From Deltaproteobacteria bacterium (GTDB taxonomy: Bacteria; Myxococcota_A; UBA9042; DTJE01), in contig JAKPOP010000010.1 of assembly GCA_029547805.1 (NCBI GenBank), forward strand, positions 744,452 to 808,451: a DNA stretch of 64,000 nucleotides. The letters run 5' to 3'. The translations under genes were made by a program, and so were the position numbers. Below the pieces are notes generated by a model, which saw only the letters and a program-made list of their open reading frames with translations, was not told the origin of the DNA and did no database searches. Every line of letters starts with the position of its first letter. Within the stretch, counting starts at the first letter, position 1. This document shows, piece by piece, positions 25,398 to 34,080 of this stretch.

Positions 25398-26630
25398 TCA
25401 GGGCACCACGTCGATCACCAGGGGGTCGTGGTCGCTGATCCGGGTCCCCTGCCAGAGGGGCCGTTCCACCACCCGGGGAGCCAGGGACCGCCGTCCACCG
25501 GAGTCCGTCCGCTCCCCGTCGCCCAGGGGCCGAAGCCCCCGGACCGCCATCCAGTCCATCCGCAGCGGGGCGACGCCGTTCCAGGGCCGCAGGCGCCACC
25601 GGAGCACCCACACGGCAACGCCCGGAAGGTGCTCCCGAACCGCGCTCTCGCTCTCGAAGGTCCCCACCTCGTACCGGAGGGTCCCCCGGGAGAGGTCGTT
25701 GCACTCCCGCCATCGGAACCCGGCCTCCTCCAGGACCCGGAAGACCGGCGTCTCGTAGACCTCCCAGGGATGCATGTAGTGGTGGATCGCATGGGGAAAA
25801 CCGCCCCGGAGCAACTTCTGCCAGAGGTTGCGCAGGAGCCCGCCGGTCGAGGAGACGTCGTAGGTGTGGGTGTTCAGGTCACCCCCGATCACCACCGGCA
25901 GGCCCTCCGGCAACGAGGCGACCAGGTCCCCCAACTGCCGGGCCCGCTGGCTGGAGGAGGCGACGCTGTCCAGATGGGCCGAGGCCAGCACCACCGGTCC
26001 CAGGGGCGTCTCGACCTGGGCCCAGAGGGCCCGCTTGGCCCCCAGGCGCTTCTCGCTGCTGTGGAACTTGTCCTTCGTGACGAAGACCGGGACGTTGCAG
26101 GCCCGCCGAAGGGGCCAGCGGCTCAGGATGGCGTTGCCATGCATCGCGTGGGTGTTCTGCCCCGATCCCCCCCGGAGCCGGTCCACCGGGTCACCCGCGT
26201 CGAGGCAGAGATAGGAGTTGCCGAAGACATGGGCCATTCCCAGGGCCTCGCCCACCTCCGCGGCGACGTGACGGTTCCCGGACCGGGCCATGCCCAGGTC
26301 CACCTCGTTGAGCATGAGGGCGTCCAGGTCCTGGAGCGCCGGATGGGTGCGCAGGATGTCGATCAGGGATTCGAGGCGCAACCCCCGCTGGATGTTCCAG
26401 GTGGCGACCCGGAGAAAGGAGATCGGCGGACAGGGGACAGGGGCCTTCGGCAGCCCGTGGACCAGGGCCGAGGTCCGGGCCTCCACCGCCTGCCGCGAGC
26501 GGTCCCAGAGGGGCGACCGTTCCAGGTCCGAACGCCGCCGAATGGCCCCGAGGGCCTCCAGAACCTCCCTGGGCAGGGGATCCGGGGGCGGAATGGGTCC
26601 TTCCAGCGGCCGCACGCCGTCTGACGACAT
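25398..26630 (-). CDS. Endonuclease/exonuclease/phosphatase (EEP) fold hydrolase
   Basis: The 410-residue protein has a ~75-residue leader and then a full DNase I-like domain. The motifs are RVATWNIQRG, LMLNEVDLGMARSGN (catalytic Glu), HGNAILSRWPL, SAHLDSV, VVIGGDLNTHTY and the final SDHDPLVI. Substrates of this fold include nucleic acids, phosphoinositides and sphingomyelin; none can be chosen here. There is no signal peptide. The start overlaps the stop of the M48 peptidase gene by one base (TGATG), and GGAGG lies 7 bases upstream, so it is the last gene of the lemA-M48-EEP operon. It converges on the candidate 6S RNA. Confidence 0.85.
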   Translation of the reverse strand: MSSDGVRPLEGPIPPPDPLPREVLEALGAIRRRSDLERSPLWDRSRQAVEARTSALVHGLPKAPVPCPPISFLRVATWNIQRGLRLESLIDILRTHPALQDLDALMLNEVDLGMARSGNRHVAAEVGEALGMAHVFGNSYLCLDAGDPVDRLRGGSGQNTHAMHGNAILSRWPLRRACNVPVFVTKDKFHSSEKRLGAKRALWAQVETPLGPVVLASAHLDSVASSSQRARQLGDLVASLPEGLPVVIGGDLNTHTYDVSSTGGLLRNLWQKLLRGGFPHAIHHYMHPWEVYETPVFRVLEEAGFRWRECNDLSRGTLRYEVGTFESESAVREHLPGVAVWVLRWRLRPWNGVAPLRMDWMAVRGLRPLGDGERTDSGGRRSLAPRVVERPLWQGTRISDHDPLVIDVVP

Positions 26631-28516
26631 CACGCCGCCTCCAGGAACGGCGGCAGGGGACAGTCCAGCGAGACGGCCACAAGGCGGGTCAGTTCCGCCT
26701 CCCGGAGGGTCACCCGGCCATCGGCGAGGACCAGCCGGGTGAGGCGGTCCAGGGCCATCCGCCGGGTCTCGAAGGACGCGCGGGCCAGGCGATCCAGCAC
26801 CTGCCCGAGCAGGGGCAGGCCCTCCGTTCGCACCCGGGCCAGGGCCTCCCGGAGGCGTTCGACGGGCCTCCCGCTGGCGGCGGCCAGGGCCTCCAGGTCC
26901 TCTCCCGACTCCCCATAGAGGGACACGCCCGCCAGCAGGTGGTCCAGGTCGAAGGTCGTGGCCCGTCCCCGCCCGCCCGGAGGCAGGGGACCCGCGGCCA
27001 GGCGCCTCTGGACCAGCCGCAGCACGATGAACTCGAAGAGGCTCAAGGTCCGGTCCGCCGCCGCCAGGGCCTCCAGACGCCGGATCAGGTCGGCCCGCTG
27101 CCCGTCGTCCAGCAGCCGCAGGGCCGGGGTGGCCAGGTCCAGCAACGGCAATCGCCAGGCCGGTCCCAGGGTCTCCAGGTGGGACATCCAGCGGTGCACG
27201 GCCTCCCAGCCCTCGGACCCCAGTTCCCGTTGCAGGTACTCCCGCTGGGACCGCAGGACCTCGGGGTCCTGACGATCCATCAGCAGCGCCAGGACCAGGG
27301 CCGCCGCCCCCACGGGCCGGTGCAGGTCCTCTTCCATTTCCCCTTCCAGGCGCGACCGCATCGCGACGCCCTGCGCCACGTGGTCGGCGGAGGGGGCCCC
27401 GACCCGGGCCATCACCGCCTGAGGCTGCACGGCAATGCGGCCGTCGGAGAACCCGGCGGCCCCGGAGGGGTCGGAGGCCATGGACGGCGGGACCGATGCC
27501 GCGGCGGCCTCGGGGGCGAATCCCGGATCCAGGCGACGGATCCGCTCCTCCAGGGGCGGATGGGTGGCCAGGAGCCCCCCGAGCCAGGACCGCTGGCCCT
27601 CGCCGAACAGGAAGTGCCCCACCTCGATGGACCGGGGCGCCTGGAGGCGCGACCCGTGGACGAATCCCGCGATGCGCTTGAGGGCCCCGGCGATCCCGAA
27701 GGGATTCCGGGTGAACTGGACCGCCGAGGCGTCAGCCAGGTATTCCCGCTGCCGGGAGATGGCCGCCTGGATGATCCGCCCGACGAAGACACCGATGTAG
27801 CCGACGATCATCAGCACCAGGCCCATCAGCACGATGGCCGCCGCCGCATTGCCGTCCTTCTTGGAGGAACGGACCCGGGTCCGGCCGGCGAACTGGACCA
27901 TGAAACGGCCCACCACGGCCATGGCCAGGATGCCGAAGATCACCCCCATCAGGCGGATGTTGAGCCGCATGTCGCCGTTCAGGATGTGGCTGAACTCGTG
28001 GGCGATGACGCCCTGCAGCTCGTCGCGGCTCAGGGTCTGGAGCGCCCCTCGGGTGACGGCCACGGCGGCATCCTCCGGGCGGAAGCCGGCGGCGAAGGCG
28101 TTGATGCCCTCCTCCTCCTCCAGTACGTAGATGGCCGGCACCGGGACTCCCGAGGCGATGGCCATCTCCTCCACGACGTTCCGCAGCCGCTTCTCCAGCG
28201 GGTCCCGGGTCTCGGGCGAGACCGGGCGCCCCCCGAGCATCTCCGCCACGGCGCTCCCGCCGGACCGGAGCGTGAGGATGCGGAAGCCCGACGCCAGCCC
28301 GACGAAGACCGCCGTGGCCCCGACGATCCAGGCAAACCACTCCGGGTCCCACCAGGAGGCCCCGGGAGGCGCCGACTCGCCGCCGTTCAGGTAGATCAGG
28401 CGAGCGACCAGGTAGAGCGTGGCGCCAATGCCCAGCACGGCCAGCCCGAACAGCACCACCAGCCACCGGGTCCTCTTCCGGGCCTGCTCCTGGTGCTCGA
28501 AGAAACTGGTGGACAT
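26630..28516 (-). CDS. M48-family membrane metallopeptidase (HtpX-like) with long C-terminal extension
   Basis: The 628-residue protein has two N-terminal membrane segments (about 18-42 and 62-80). The peptidase domain contains INAFAAGF, the zinc motif AHEFSHILNGD (HEFSH at about 170) and, after two more spans, REYLADASAVQFTRNP, whose Glu is the third zinc ligand. THPPLEERIRRL ends the HtpX-like part at about 330. The remaining ~290 residues are helical, Leu/Arg-rich and unlike E. coli HtpX. HtpX-type peptidases degrade damaged membrane proteins. GGAGG lies 7 bases before the ATG. The gene follows lemA by 41 bases, a pairing seen in many bacteria. Confidence 0.9.
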   Translation of the reverse strand: MSTSFFEHQEQARKRTRWLVVLFGLAVLGIGATLYLVARLIYLNGGESAPPGASWWDPEWFAWIVGATAVFVGLASGFRILTLRSGGSAVAEMLGGRPVSPETRDPLEKRLRNVVEEMAIASGVPVPAIYVLEEEEGINAFAAGFRPEDAAVAVTRGALQTLSRDELQGVIAHEFSHILNGDMRLNIRLMGVIFGILAMAVVGRFMVQFAGRTRVRSSKKDGNAAAAIVLMGLVLMIVGYIGVFVGRIIQAAISRQREYLADASAVQFTRNPFGIAGALKRIAGFVHGSRLQAPRSIEVGHFLFGEGQRSWLGGLLATHPPLEERIRRLDPGFAPEAAAASVPPSMASDPSGAAGFSDGRIAVQPQAVMARVGAPSADHVAQGVAMRSRLEGEMEEDLHRPVGAAALVLALLMDRQDPEVLRSQREYLQRELGSEGWEAVHRWMSHLETLGPAWRLPLLDLATPALRLLDDGQRADLIRRLEALAAADRTLSLFEFIVLRLVQRRLAAGPLPPGGRGRATTFDLDHLLAGVSLYGESGEDLEALAAASGRPVERLREALARVRTEGLPLLGQVLDRLARASFETRRMALDRLTRLVLADGRVTLREAELTRLVAVSLDCPLPPFLEAA

Positions 28517-28557
28517 GGGGAGACCTCCGGAGGGGGATGGACCGGGGCCTCAGGGCC

Positions 28558-29148
28558 TCAGAACTGGACCTTCGGGGCCTTCCGCTCCTCGGGGGCCTCG
28601 GTGGCCGCCAGCAGCTCCGCCGGCCCGAAGCCGAACATCCCGGCGATCACGTTGTTCGGAAAGACCTCCCGCCGGTTGTTGTAGGCCGTCACGGCGTCAT
28701 TGAAGGCCTGCCGGGCGAAGGCGACCTTGTTTTCCGTCGAGGTGAGCTCCTCCTGGAGCATCATCATGTTCTGGTTGGCCTTCAGGTCCGGGTAGGCCTC
28801 GGCCACCGCGAAGAGGCGCCCCAGGGCCCCGGTCAGGCCTCCCTCGGCCTGGGACAGGCTGCGCATCGCGGTCGGGTCCCCCGGATTGGCCGCCGCGGCC
28901 TTGCTGGCGGCAATCGCGGTGTTCCGGGCGGCCACCACCGCCTCCAGGGTCTCCCGCTCGTGCTTGATGTAGCCCTTCACCGTCTCGACGAGGTTCGGAA
29001 TCAGGTCGTAGCGGCGCTTCAACTGCACGTCGATCTGGGCATAGGCGTTCTTGTACTGGTTCCGGGACCGGACCAGGCCGTTGTAGATCCCCACGATCAA
29101 GAAGATCAGCACCAGCAGCACGATCACGACGATCAGGATGCCCGGCAT
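28558..29148 (-). CDS. lemA: LemA family protein
   Basis: The 196-residue protein has one N-terminal membrane anchor (ILIVVIVLLVLIFLIVGIYN) and a helical-bundle domain. That domain carries the family landmarks NQYKNAYAQIDVQLKRRYDLIPNLVETVKGY, NQNMMMLQEELTSTENKVAFARQAFNDAV and FPNNVIAGMFGF. LemA proteins are of uncertain function but often sit beside HtpX-like peptidases, as here. The ATG at 29148 is chosen because AGGAGGA precedes it by 4-5 bases; the frame is open to 29166 but without a better site. The promoter overlaps that of the divergent Cys-rich peptide gene. Confidence 0.93.
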   Translation of the reverse strand: MPGILIVVIVLLVLIFLIVGIYNGLVRSRNQYKNAYAQIDVQLKRRYDLIPNLVETVKGYIKHERETLEAVVAARNTAIAASKAAAANPGDPTAMRSLSQAEGGLTGALGRLFAVAEAYPDLKANQNMMMLQEELTSTENKVAFARQAFNDAVTAYNNRREVFPNNVIAGMFGFGPAELLAATEAPEERKAPKVQF

Positions 29149-29174
29149 CGGTTCCTCCTGTGACAATCAGGCGC

Positions 29175-29203
29175 ATGATACCAGAGACCCCGGGATTTGA
29201 CAC
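29175..29203 (-). promoter_or_regulatory. Promoter of the lemA operon
   Basis: On the minus strand, GTGTCA (29203-29198) is a moderate -35 and TATCAT (29180-29175) the -10, with a 17-bp spacer. The -35 overlaps that of the divergent gene, so polymerase could occupy only one direction at a time. Confidence 0.4.
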
Positions 29204-29225
29204 CCCGACGGGGAGTCCGCACAAT
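29197..29225 (+). promoter_or_regulatory. Promoter of the small Cys-rich protein gene
   Basis: A perfect TTGACA (29197-29202), a 17-bp spacer and CACAAT (29220-29225) are visible. The predicted start near 29232 leaves a ~21-base leader containing GGGAGG. Confidence 0.52.
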
Positions 29226-29252
29226 CACTCCCGATCTCCTCGGGAGGACGCC

Positions 29253-29498
29253 ATGGGCCGCTGGCTCGCGATCGGGACGCTGGTACTGCTGCTGATGCCC
29301 GTCGCCGGATTCGCCCGGGGAGGCCGGTCCTCCCTGAAGCTGGAGCGCTGCCTGGAGCGCTGCGAGACGAACTGCGAGGCCCGCTGCGAGGTCCGCCACC
29401 TGAAGGGATCCGGCGCGGCCCGGGACTGCCAGAAGAAGTGCCAGGTCAAGGAGAAGCGCTGCAAGGACCGCTGCGAGTATCACTACAAGGCTCGCTGA
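29253..29498 (+). CDS. Small secreted protein with four CX3C motifs
   Basis: The 81-residue protein has a classic signal peptide (about 1-21, WLAIGTLVLLLMPVAGFARG). Its short, highly charged mature part has eight Cys at 33, 37, 41, 45, 59, 63, 70 and 74, that is, four CX3C units in two pairs. The spacing and the Lys/Arg/Glu content suggest two helices held together by disulfides (a helical hairpin), as in twin-CX3C proteins. No family is recognised; metal binding is an alternative. GGGAGG lies 5 bases before the ATG. Its last 53 bases overlap the 3' end of the xanthine dehydrogenase large-subunit gene on the other strand. Confidence 0.72.
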   Translation: MGRWLAIGTLVLLLMPVAGFARGGRSSLKLERCLERCETNCEARCEVRHLKGSGAARDCQKKCQVKEKRCKDRCEYHYKAR

Positions 29499-31839
29499 CC
29501 TCCCGGGGCGCCTCCGGCGGGGGGAGGGCCAGCAGCACCTGCTCGGCGGTGGCCGGGAGCCGCAAGGCCCCCGAGGCGAGGTCCTGGATCGCGTCCTCCA
29601 CCGCGAAGAAGGCCGACTCCCCGTAGAGGAACGGCGGTTCGCCGACGGCCTTGGACCGGAGCAGCACGCCCACCGGCCGGGGGTTCGGCCAGAGGACGAC
29701 CACCAGGTCCCGGGGCGCATCGCCGAAGGACGGGATCTTGTAGGTGGTGGCCGAGGCGCTCTGGAGACGTCCCTGGTCGTCCCAGACCACCTCTTCCAGC
29801 AGGGCCCACCCCAGGCCCTGGACGTAGGCCCCGATCACCTGCCCCCGATCCACCGCCGGGTTCAGGCTCTCGCCGGCCTCGTGGACCAGCACGGCCCGGT
29901 CCACGGTGGTCGCCCCGGTCAGCAGGTCCACCGTGACCTCGCTGATTCCCACCCCAAAGACGTAGTAGGCAAAGGGGGTCCCCCGACCCGCCTCCCGATC
30001 GAACGCCACCCCGGGCGTGGCGAAGAAGCCATGGGCCGACAGGTCCACCCGCTGCAGGAAGGCCTGCTGGACCACCTCCTCGAAGGTCAGGGTCCGGTCC
30101 GGGAACCGGACGTCGAAGACCCGCCCTCCCTGGAACCGGACGTCCTCGGGGGAGCAGGCCTGTGGGGATTCCCCCCGTCCCAGCATCGGGGCGGCCACCG
30201 CCCGGAGCCGCGCCTGGATGTCGAGGCAGGCCCGCCGCACCGCGGCCCCATTGAGGTCCGCCCCGGTGGAGGCCGCCGTGGGGGACATGTTGGCGACCCT
30301 CCGGGTGCTGGTCGTCTCGATGCGGATCCGGTCCAGCCGGACGCCCAGGGCCTCGGCGGCCACCTGGGCGATCTTGGTCTGGACCTGCTGCCCCATCTCG
30401 ATGGCCCCGTGGGATACCGACACGGACCCATCGCCATAGACGTGGACCAGGGCCCCGGCCTGGTTCAGGAAGGCCGCCGTGAAGGAGATCCCGAACTTGA
30501 CCGGCGTGACGGCGATGCCCTTCCGCCGGGTCCGGGACGAGGCGTTGAACCGGGCGATCTCCTGCCGCCGCCGGTCCCAGTCGGCCAGTTCCCGGGCCCG
30601 GTCCAGCATCTCGGTCAGCACCACGTGCGTGACCGGCTGGCCGTAGGGCGTCGTCTGGCCCTCGCGATAGAGATTGCGGCGGCGGACCTCCAGGGGGTCC
30701 AGGCCCAGGTGCCTCGCCATGGCCTGGATCGCCGACTCGATGGCGAAGACCCCCTGGGGGGCCCCGAAGCCCCGGAAGGCGGTCGCTGGCGGCAGATGGG
30801 TGCGACAGGGCCGGCCCACAATGCGGACATGAGGCAGGTCATAGGCGTTGTCGGCATGCAGCATGGACCGTTCCAGGATCGATGTGCTGCAGTCGGCCAC
30901 GGCCCCGGCGTTGCTCCGGAGGTCCACCTCGTAGGCCAGGATGCGCCCCTCCCCGTCGAAGGCGATGCGCCAGTGGGCCTCGTAGGGATGGCGCTTGCCG
31001 GTGAACCGCATGTCCTCGTCCCGGTGCAGCAGGACCTCCACCGGCCGCCCGGTGAGCCGGGCCGCCAGGGCCGCCAGGCAGGCCCAGGAGGTCGCCTGGG
31101 ACTCCTTCCCGCCGAACCCGCCCCCGAGGCGTCGGACCTCCACGCAGACCTGGTTCCGGGGAATGCCCAGGACCTGGGCCGCCATCCGCTGCACCTCGGT
31201 GGGATGCTGGGTGGAGGACTGGAGCAGCAAGGCCCCATCCTCCTCCAGGAAGGCCCGACAGCGCTGCGTCTCCAGGTAGAGGTGCTCCTGGGCCCCGCTC
31301 ACCGCGACGCCGGACAGGACGTGGGGGGCCGTGGCGAAGACCCCGTCGGGGTCGCCCCGTTCGATCCGCCGGATCGGGCCCACGTAGGATCCCCGCCGGA
31401 CGGCCTCCTCGATCGTCAGCACCGGATCCAGGGGGTCGATCTCCAGGCGCACGGCCGCCGCCGCCTGCCGGGCCGTGACGGGGTCCCGGGCCACCACCGC
31501 GGCGACCACCTCCCCGACATAGGACACCTCGCCCTCGGCCATCAGCGTCTCGTCGGCCACGATGCCGCCGATCTGGTTCTGCCCCGGGATGTCCGCCGCC
31601 GTGATCACCCGCACGACGCCCGGCATCGCCAGGGCCAGGGCCGGGTCGATGGACCGCAGGTGTCCGTGGGCGACCGGGCTGGTGACCGGGGCCAGGTGCA
31701 GCATGCCCTCGGGGGCCCGGTCGTCCCCGACGAAGCGGGCCCGGCCCGTGACCAGGTCCGGCCCGCACCAGTGGGGATGGGGGTCCCCGACCGGGGAACG
31801 GCCCCCGTCGTTCGGCATGGGGCTGCGTGGGTCGCTCAT
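29446..31839 (-). CDS. Molybdenum hydroxylase, Moco-binding large subunit (xanthine dehydrogenase family)
   Basis: The 797-residue catalytic subunit oxidises purines, aldehydes or N-heterocycles by hydroxylation at a molybdopterin centre. Motifs are RRLGGGFGGKE (Moco binding), TAFRGFGAPQG (conserved Arg), GAIEMGQQVQTKIAQVAAEALG, TSTRRVANMSPTAAS and the catalytic Glu in KAVGEPPFLYGES. The normal family ending is near 'LPATAEQVLLAL'. The frame runs on ~20 codons, because no stop occurs until inside the convergent gene. The ATG overlaps the small-subunit stop (ATGA). The neighbour fuses the 2Fe-2S and FAD parts, the usual two-gene layout. Substrate specificity cannot be read by eye. Confidence 0.9.
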   Translation of the reverse strand: MSDPRSPMPNDGGRSPVGDPHPHWCGPDLVTGRARFVGDDRAPEGMLHLAPVTSPVAHGHLRSIDPALALAMPGVVRVITAADIPGQNQIGGIVADETLMAEGEVSYVGEVVAAVVARDPVTARQAAAAVRLEIDPLDPVLTIEEAVRRGSYVGPIRRIERGDPDGVFATAPHVLSGVAVSGAQEHLYLETQRCRAFLEEDGALLLQSSTQHPTEVQRMAAQVLGIPRNQVCVEVRRLGGGFGGKESQATSWACLAALAARLTGRPVEVLLHRDEDMRFTGKRHPYEAHWRIAFDGEGRILAYEVDLRSNAGAVADCSTSILERSMLHADNAYDLPHVRIVGRPCRTHLPPATAFRGFGAPQGVFAIESAIQAMARHLGLDPLEVRRRNLYREGQTTPYGQPVTHVVLTEMLDRARELADWDRRRQEIARFNASSRTRRKGIAVTPVKFGISFTAAFLNQAGALVHVYGDGSVSVSHGAIEMGQQVQTKIAQVAAEALGVRLDRIRIETTSTRRVANMSPTAASTGADLNGAAVRRACLDIQARLRAVAAPMLGRGESPQACSPEDVRFQGGRVFDVRFPDRTLTFEEVVQQAFLQRVDLSAHGFFATPGVAFDREAGRGTPFAYYVFGVGISEVTVDLLTGATTVDRAVLVHEAGESLNPAVDRGQVIGAYVQGLGWALLEEVVWDDQGRLQSASATTYKIPSFGDAPRDLVVVLWPNPRPVGVLLRSKAVGEPPFLYGESAFFAVEDAIQDLASGALRLPATAEQVLLALPPPEAPREVSEPCSDTRSGPCSASP

Positions 31840-33263
31840 GGCGTGCCTCCGGAAGACTCCTGCCAGGCCCGGAAGTGACCCAGCACCAGGTGATGGACGA
31901 GCCGTCGCCGGAACTCGGCACTGCCCCGGACGTCGCCGATGGGGGTCACCTCCTCCATCGCCGTCCTGGCGGCCTCCTCGGCGGTCTCCCAGGTCCAGGG
32001 TCGGCCACGGAGGCGATCCGCCGCCCTGGGGCACAGGACCGTCGTGGGGGCCACGCCACCGAAGGCCAGTCGGGCCTCCCGGACCCGGCCTCCCTCCCAG
32101 CGGATCCGGAGGGCGGAGTTCACCGTCGCGATGTCCAGTTCCCGTCGCCGGGAGGCCTTCTCGAAGTGCACGAAGTCGCCATCGGCCCGGGGGATCTCGA
32201 TGGCCTCGACCCACTCGTCCGGGGCCCGGTCCACCTGCCGGTACCCCTGGAGAAACCGGGAGACCGGGACCTCCCGTCGGCCCCGGAGGCCCCGGATCCG
32301 GACCGTGGCATCCAGCACCAGCAGCATCGGGACCGTGTCGGCCACCGGAGAGGCGTTGATCAGGTTCCCGGCCAGCGTGGCCAGGTGACGGACCGGCCGG
32401 CTGCACATCGTCCGGATGGTCTCCGCCAGCGGGGGCAGGACCGGCTCCAGGGCCTTCCGGAGGTCCTCGAGGCGCACGGCGGCCCCCACCCGGACCCGAT
32501 CGGCCTCCACGGCCAGGTCGGCGAGGCCCGCGACCCGGGAGAGGTCCACCCAGACCCCGGGACTGGTCCCCCGGGTGCGACGGGCCACCTGGACGTCGGT
32601 GGCCCCGGCGACCAGCGTCGCTCGGGGCCCCAGGTCCGCCAGCAGCCGGTCCACCTCCTCGGGGGTCCCAGGGCTCTTCCACCGATCTCCGTCCAGTCCG
32701 GTCCCACCCCGATCCCCCGACAGGGCTGCCTCGACCTCCGACAGCCAGGGAGGGCGGATCTCCTCCGTCCGGACAGTGCCCGCCGCAAACCCGCTCCGGA
32801 TCGCCTCGGCCGCCTGCCGAATGGGCACGTACCCCGTGCAGCGGCAGAGATTCCCCTCCAGGGCCGCCCGGATCTCCTCGTCAGAGGGTGACGGCGTGTC
32901 CAGGAACAGGGCCAGCAGGGACATCACGACCCCGGGCGTGCAGTAGCCGCACTGGACCGCGTGGGCCTCCAGCAGCGCCTTCTGGACCGGGTGCAGGGCC
33001 CCGGGCGTCCCGATTCCCTCCACGGTGATCACGATCCGCCCCTGGACGGACCACGCGGGGACCAGGCAGGACGTCACGGCCCGGTAGCGAACCCGACCCG
33101 CCTCCGGCGTCCCGATCACGACGGTGCAGGCCCCGCAATCCCCCTCCCCGCAGCCCTCCTTGGTCCCCGACAGGCCCAGGGGACCCCGGATCACCTCCAG
33201 CAGGGTCCGGTCCGGATCGACCTCGACCGACGTCCACTGCCCGTTCAACCAGAATGACGGCAT
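31836..33263 (-). CDS. Molybdenum hydroxylase small subunit, 2Fe-2S and FAD domains (XdhA type)
   Basis: The 475-residue electron-transfer subunit has an N-terminal plant-type ferredoxin domain (KEGCGEGDCGACTV). An alpha-helical second cluster domain follows (VQCGYCTPGVVMS and EGNLCRCTGY). After a linker comes the FAD domain of the CO-dehydrogenase flavoprotein kind (TLVAGATDVQVARR, RHLATLAGNLINASPVADT). The fusion of cluster and flavin domains is the XdhA arrangement of bacterial xanthine dehydrogenases. Its ATG shares one base with the stop of the TetR gene (TGATG), and its stop overlaps the large-subunit ATG, so three genes are coupled. No XdhC-type maturation gene is visible in the window. 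Confidence 0.92.
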   Translation of the reverse strand: MPSFWLNGQWTSVEVDPDRTLLEVIRGPLGLSGTKEGCGEGDCGACTVVIGTPEAGRVRYRAVTSCLVPAWSVQGRIVITVEGIGTPGALHPVQKALLEAHAVQCGYCTPGVVMSLLALFLDTPSPSDEEIRAALEGNLCRCTGYVPIRQAAEAIRSGFAAGTVRTEEIRPPWLSEVEAALSGDRGGTGLDGDRWKSPGTPEEVDRLLADLGPRATLVAGATDVQVARRTRGTSPGVWVDLSRVAGLADLAVEADRVRVGAAVRLEDLRKALEPVLPPLAETIRTMCSRPVRHLATLAGNLINASPVADTVPMLLVLDATVRIRGLRGRREVPVSRFLQGYRQVDRAPDEWVEAIEIPRADGDFVHFEKASRRRELDIATVNSALRIRWEGGRVREARLAFGGVAPTTVLCPRAADRLRGRPWTWETAEEAARTAMEEVTPIGDVRGSAEFRRRLVHHLVLGHFRAWQESSGGTP

Positions 33264-33916
33264 CAGGCGGGTCCTCCCTCGCAAGGGGCCCCGGGCCCCC
33301 CGGTCCTCGATGCGGCCCCATGCAGAAACAGGTCGAGGATCCGGGCCGACAGGTCCTCCAGGTCCCGGGACTGCCGGAATCGCCGCAGCGTGAGACCCCG
33401 CGCCAGGCCCAACAGCGCCTGGGCCAGGTCCTCCGGGGACTGGGGCCGCAGGGTCCCTTCCCGGATGCCCTGCTCCATGAGGGTTGCCAGTTCCCCCATG
33501 ATGCGGTCCAGCACCTCGTGCATCCGGCGCACCTTGTCCCCATGGGCCGCCACCGATTCCTGGACGAACTGGGGTGACTCCCGGAGCGTCTCGAAGAAAC
33601 CGCGGCTCTCCGCGCCGAAGGCCACGAAGCGCTCCACGTAGGTCCGGACCTTGTCGCAGAAGGCCCCCTCCCGCCGCGCCAGGGCCTCGACCTCCTCGCA
33701 GACCGCCACGAGGCGCCGGTATTGCAGTTCCAGGATCAGGTCCGCCTTCCCCGGAAAGTATTTGTAGACCGTGCCGACGGCCACCCCGGCCCCCCGGGCG
33801 ATGTCCTCGATCCGGGCGCTCCGGTACCCCCGGGACTCGAAGACCCTCGCGGCGGCGTCCAGCAGCCGATCCCGGACCTTCTGGCGGGCCTCGGGGGACA
33901 GCGGCATCCTTCCCAT
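33263..33916 (-). CDS. TetR-family transcription repressor
   Basis: The 217-residue protein has the N-terminal TetR helix-turn-helix (LLDAAARVFESRGYRSARIEDIARGAGVAVGTVYKYFPGKADLI). A helical ligand-binding C-terminal domain follows. ATG 33916 is chosen because AGGAGG lies just upstream; a GTG at 33919 is too close to it. The gene heads the operon with the molybdenum hydroxylase and is divergent from an RND efflux pair. It could control either or both through the palindrome at 33979-33992. Confidence 0.92.
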   Translation of the reverse strand: MGRMPLSPEARQKVRDRLLDAAARVFESRGYRSARIEDIARGAGVAVGTVYKYFPGKADLILELQYRRLVAVCEEVEALARREGAFCDKVRTYVERFVAFGAESRGFFETLRESPQFVQESVAAHGDKVRRMHEVLDRIMGELATLMEQGIREGTLRPQSPEDLAQALLGLARGLTLRRFRQSRDLEDLSARILDLFLHGAASRTGGPGAPCEGGPA

Positions 33917-33978
33917 CACCCCTCCTCTGGGTCCTGGCAGGAGGCCCTGTCATTGTAACCCATTTTTCCGCCCAAAAA

Positions 33979-33992
33979 TGAACCATTATTCA
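33979..33992. promoter_or_regulatory. Putative TetR operator
   Basis: TGAACCATTATTCA has TGAA/TTCA arms. It lies in a short AT-rich island (about 33960-34003) between divergent genes, 7 bp upstream of the RND-operon -35 and about 22 bp upstream of a TACAAT box serving tetR. The position suits repression of both directions. Confidence 0.42.
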
Positions 33993-33999
33993 AAAAATA

Positions 34000-34028
34000 T
34001 TGACAGGAGCCGGCCCAGCCCCTATCGT
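34000..34028 (+). promoter_or_regulatory. Promoter of the RND efflux operon
   Basis: TTGACA (34000-34005), a 17-bp spacer and TATCGT (34023-34028) are visible. The predicted start near 34035 gives a ~46-base leader to the ATG at 34081. Confidence 0.65.
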
Positions 34029-34080
34029 TTGCCGACGTCGCCACCGGGCGGCGGGATTTCTTCTGCCGGGAGACGAGATC

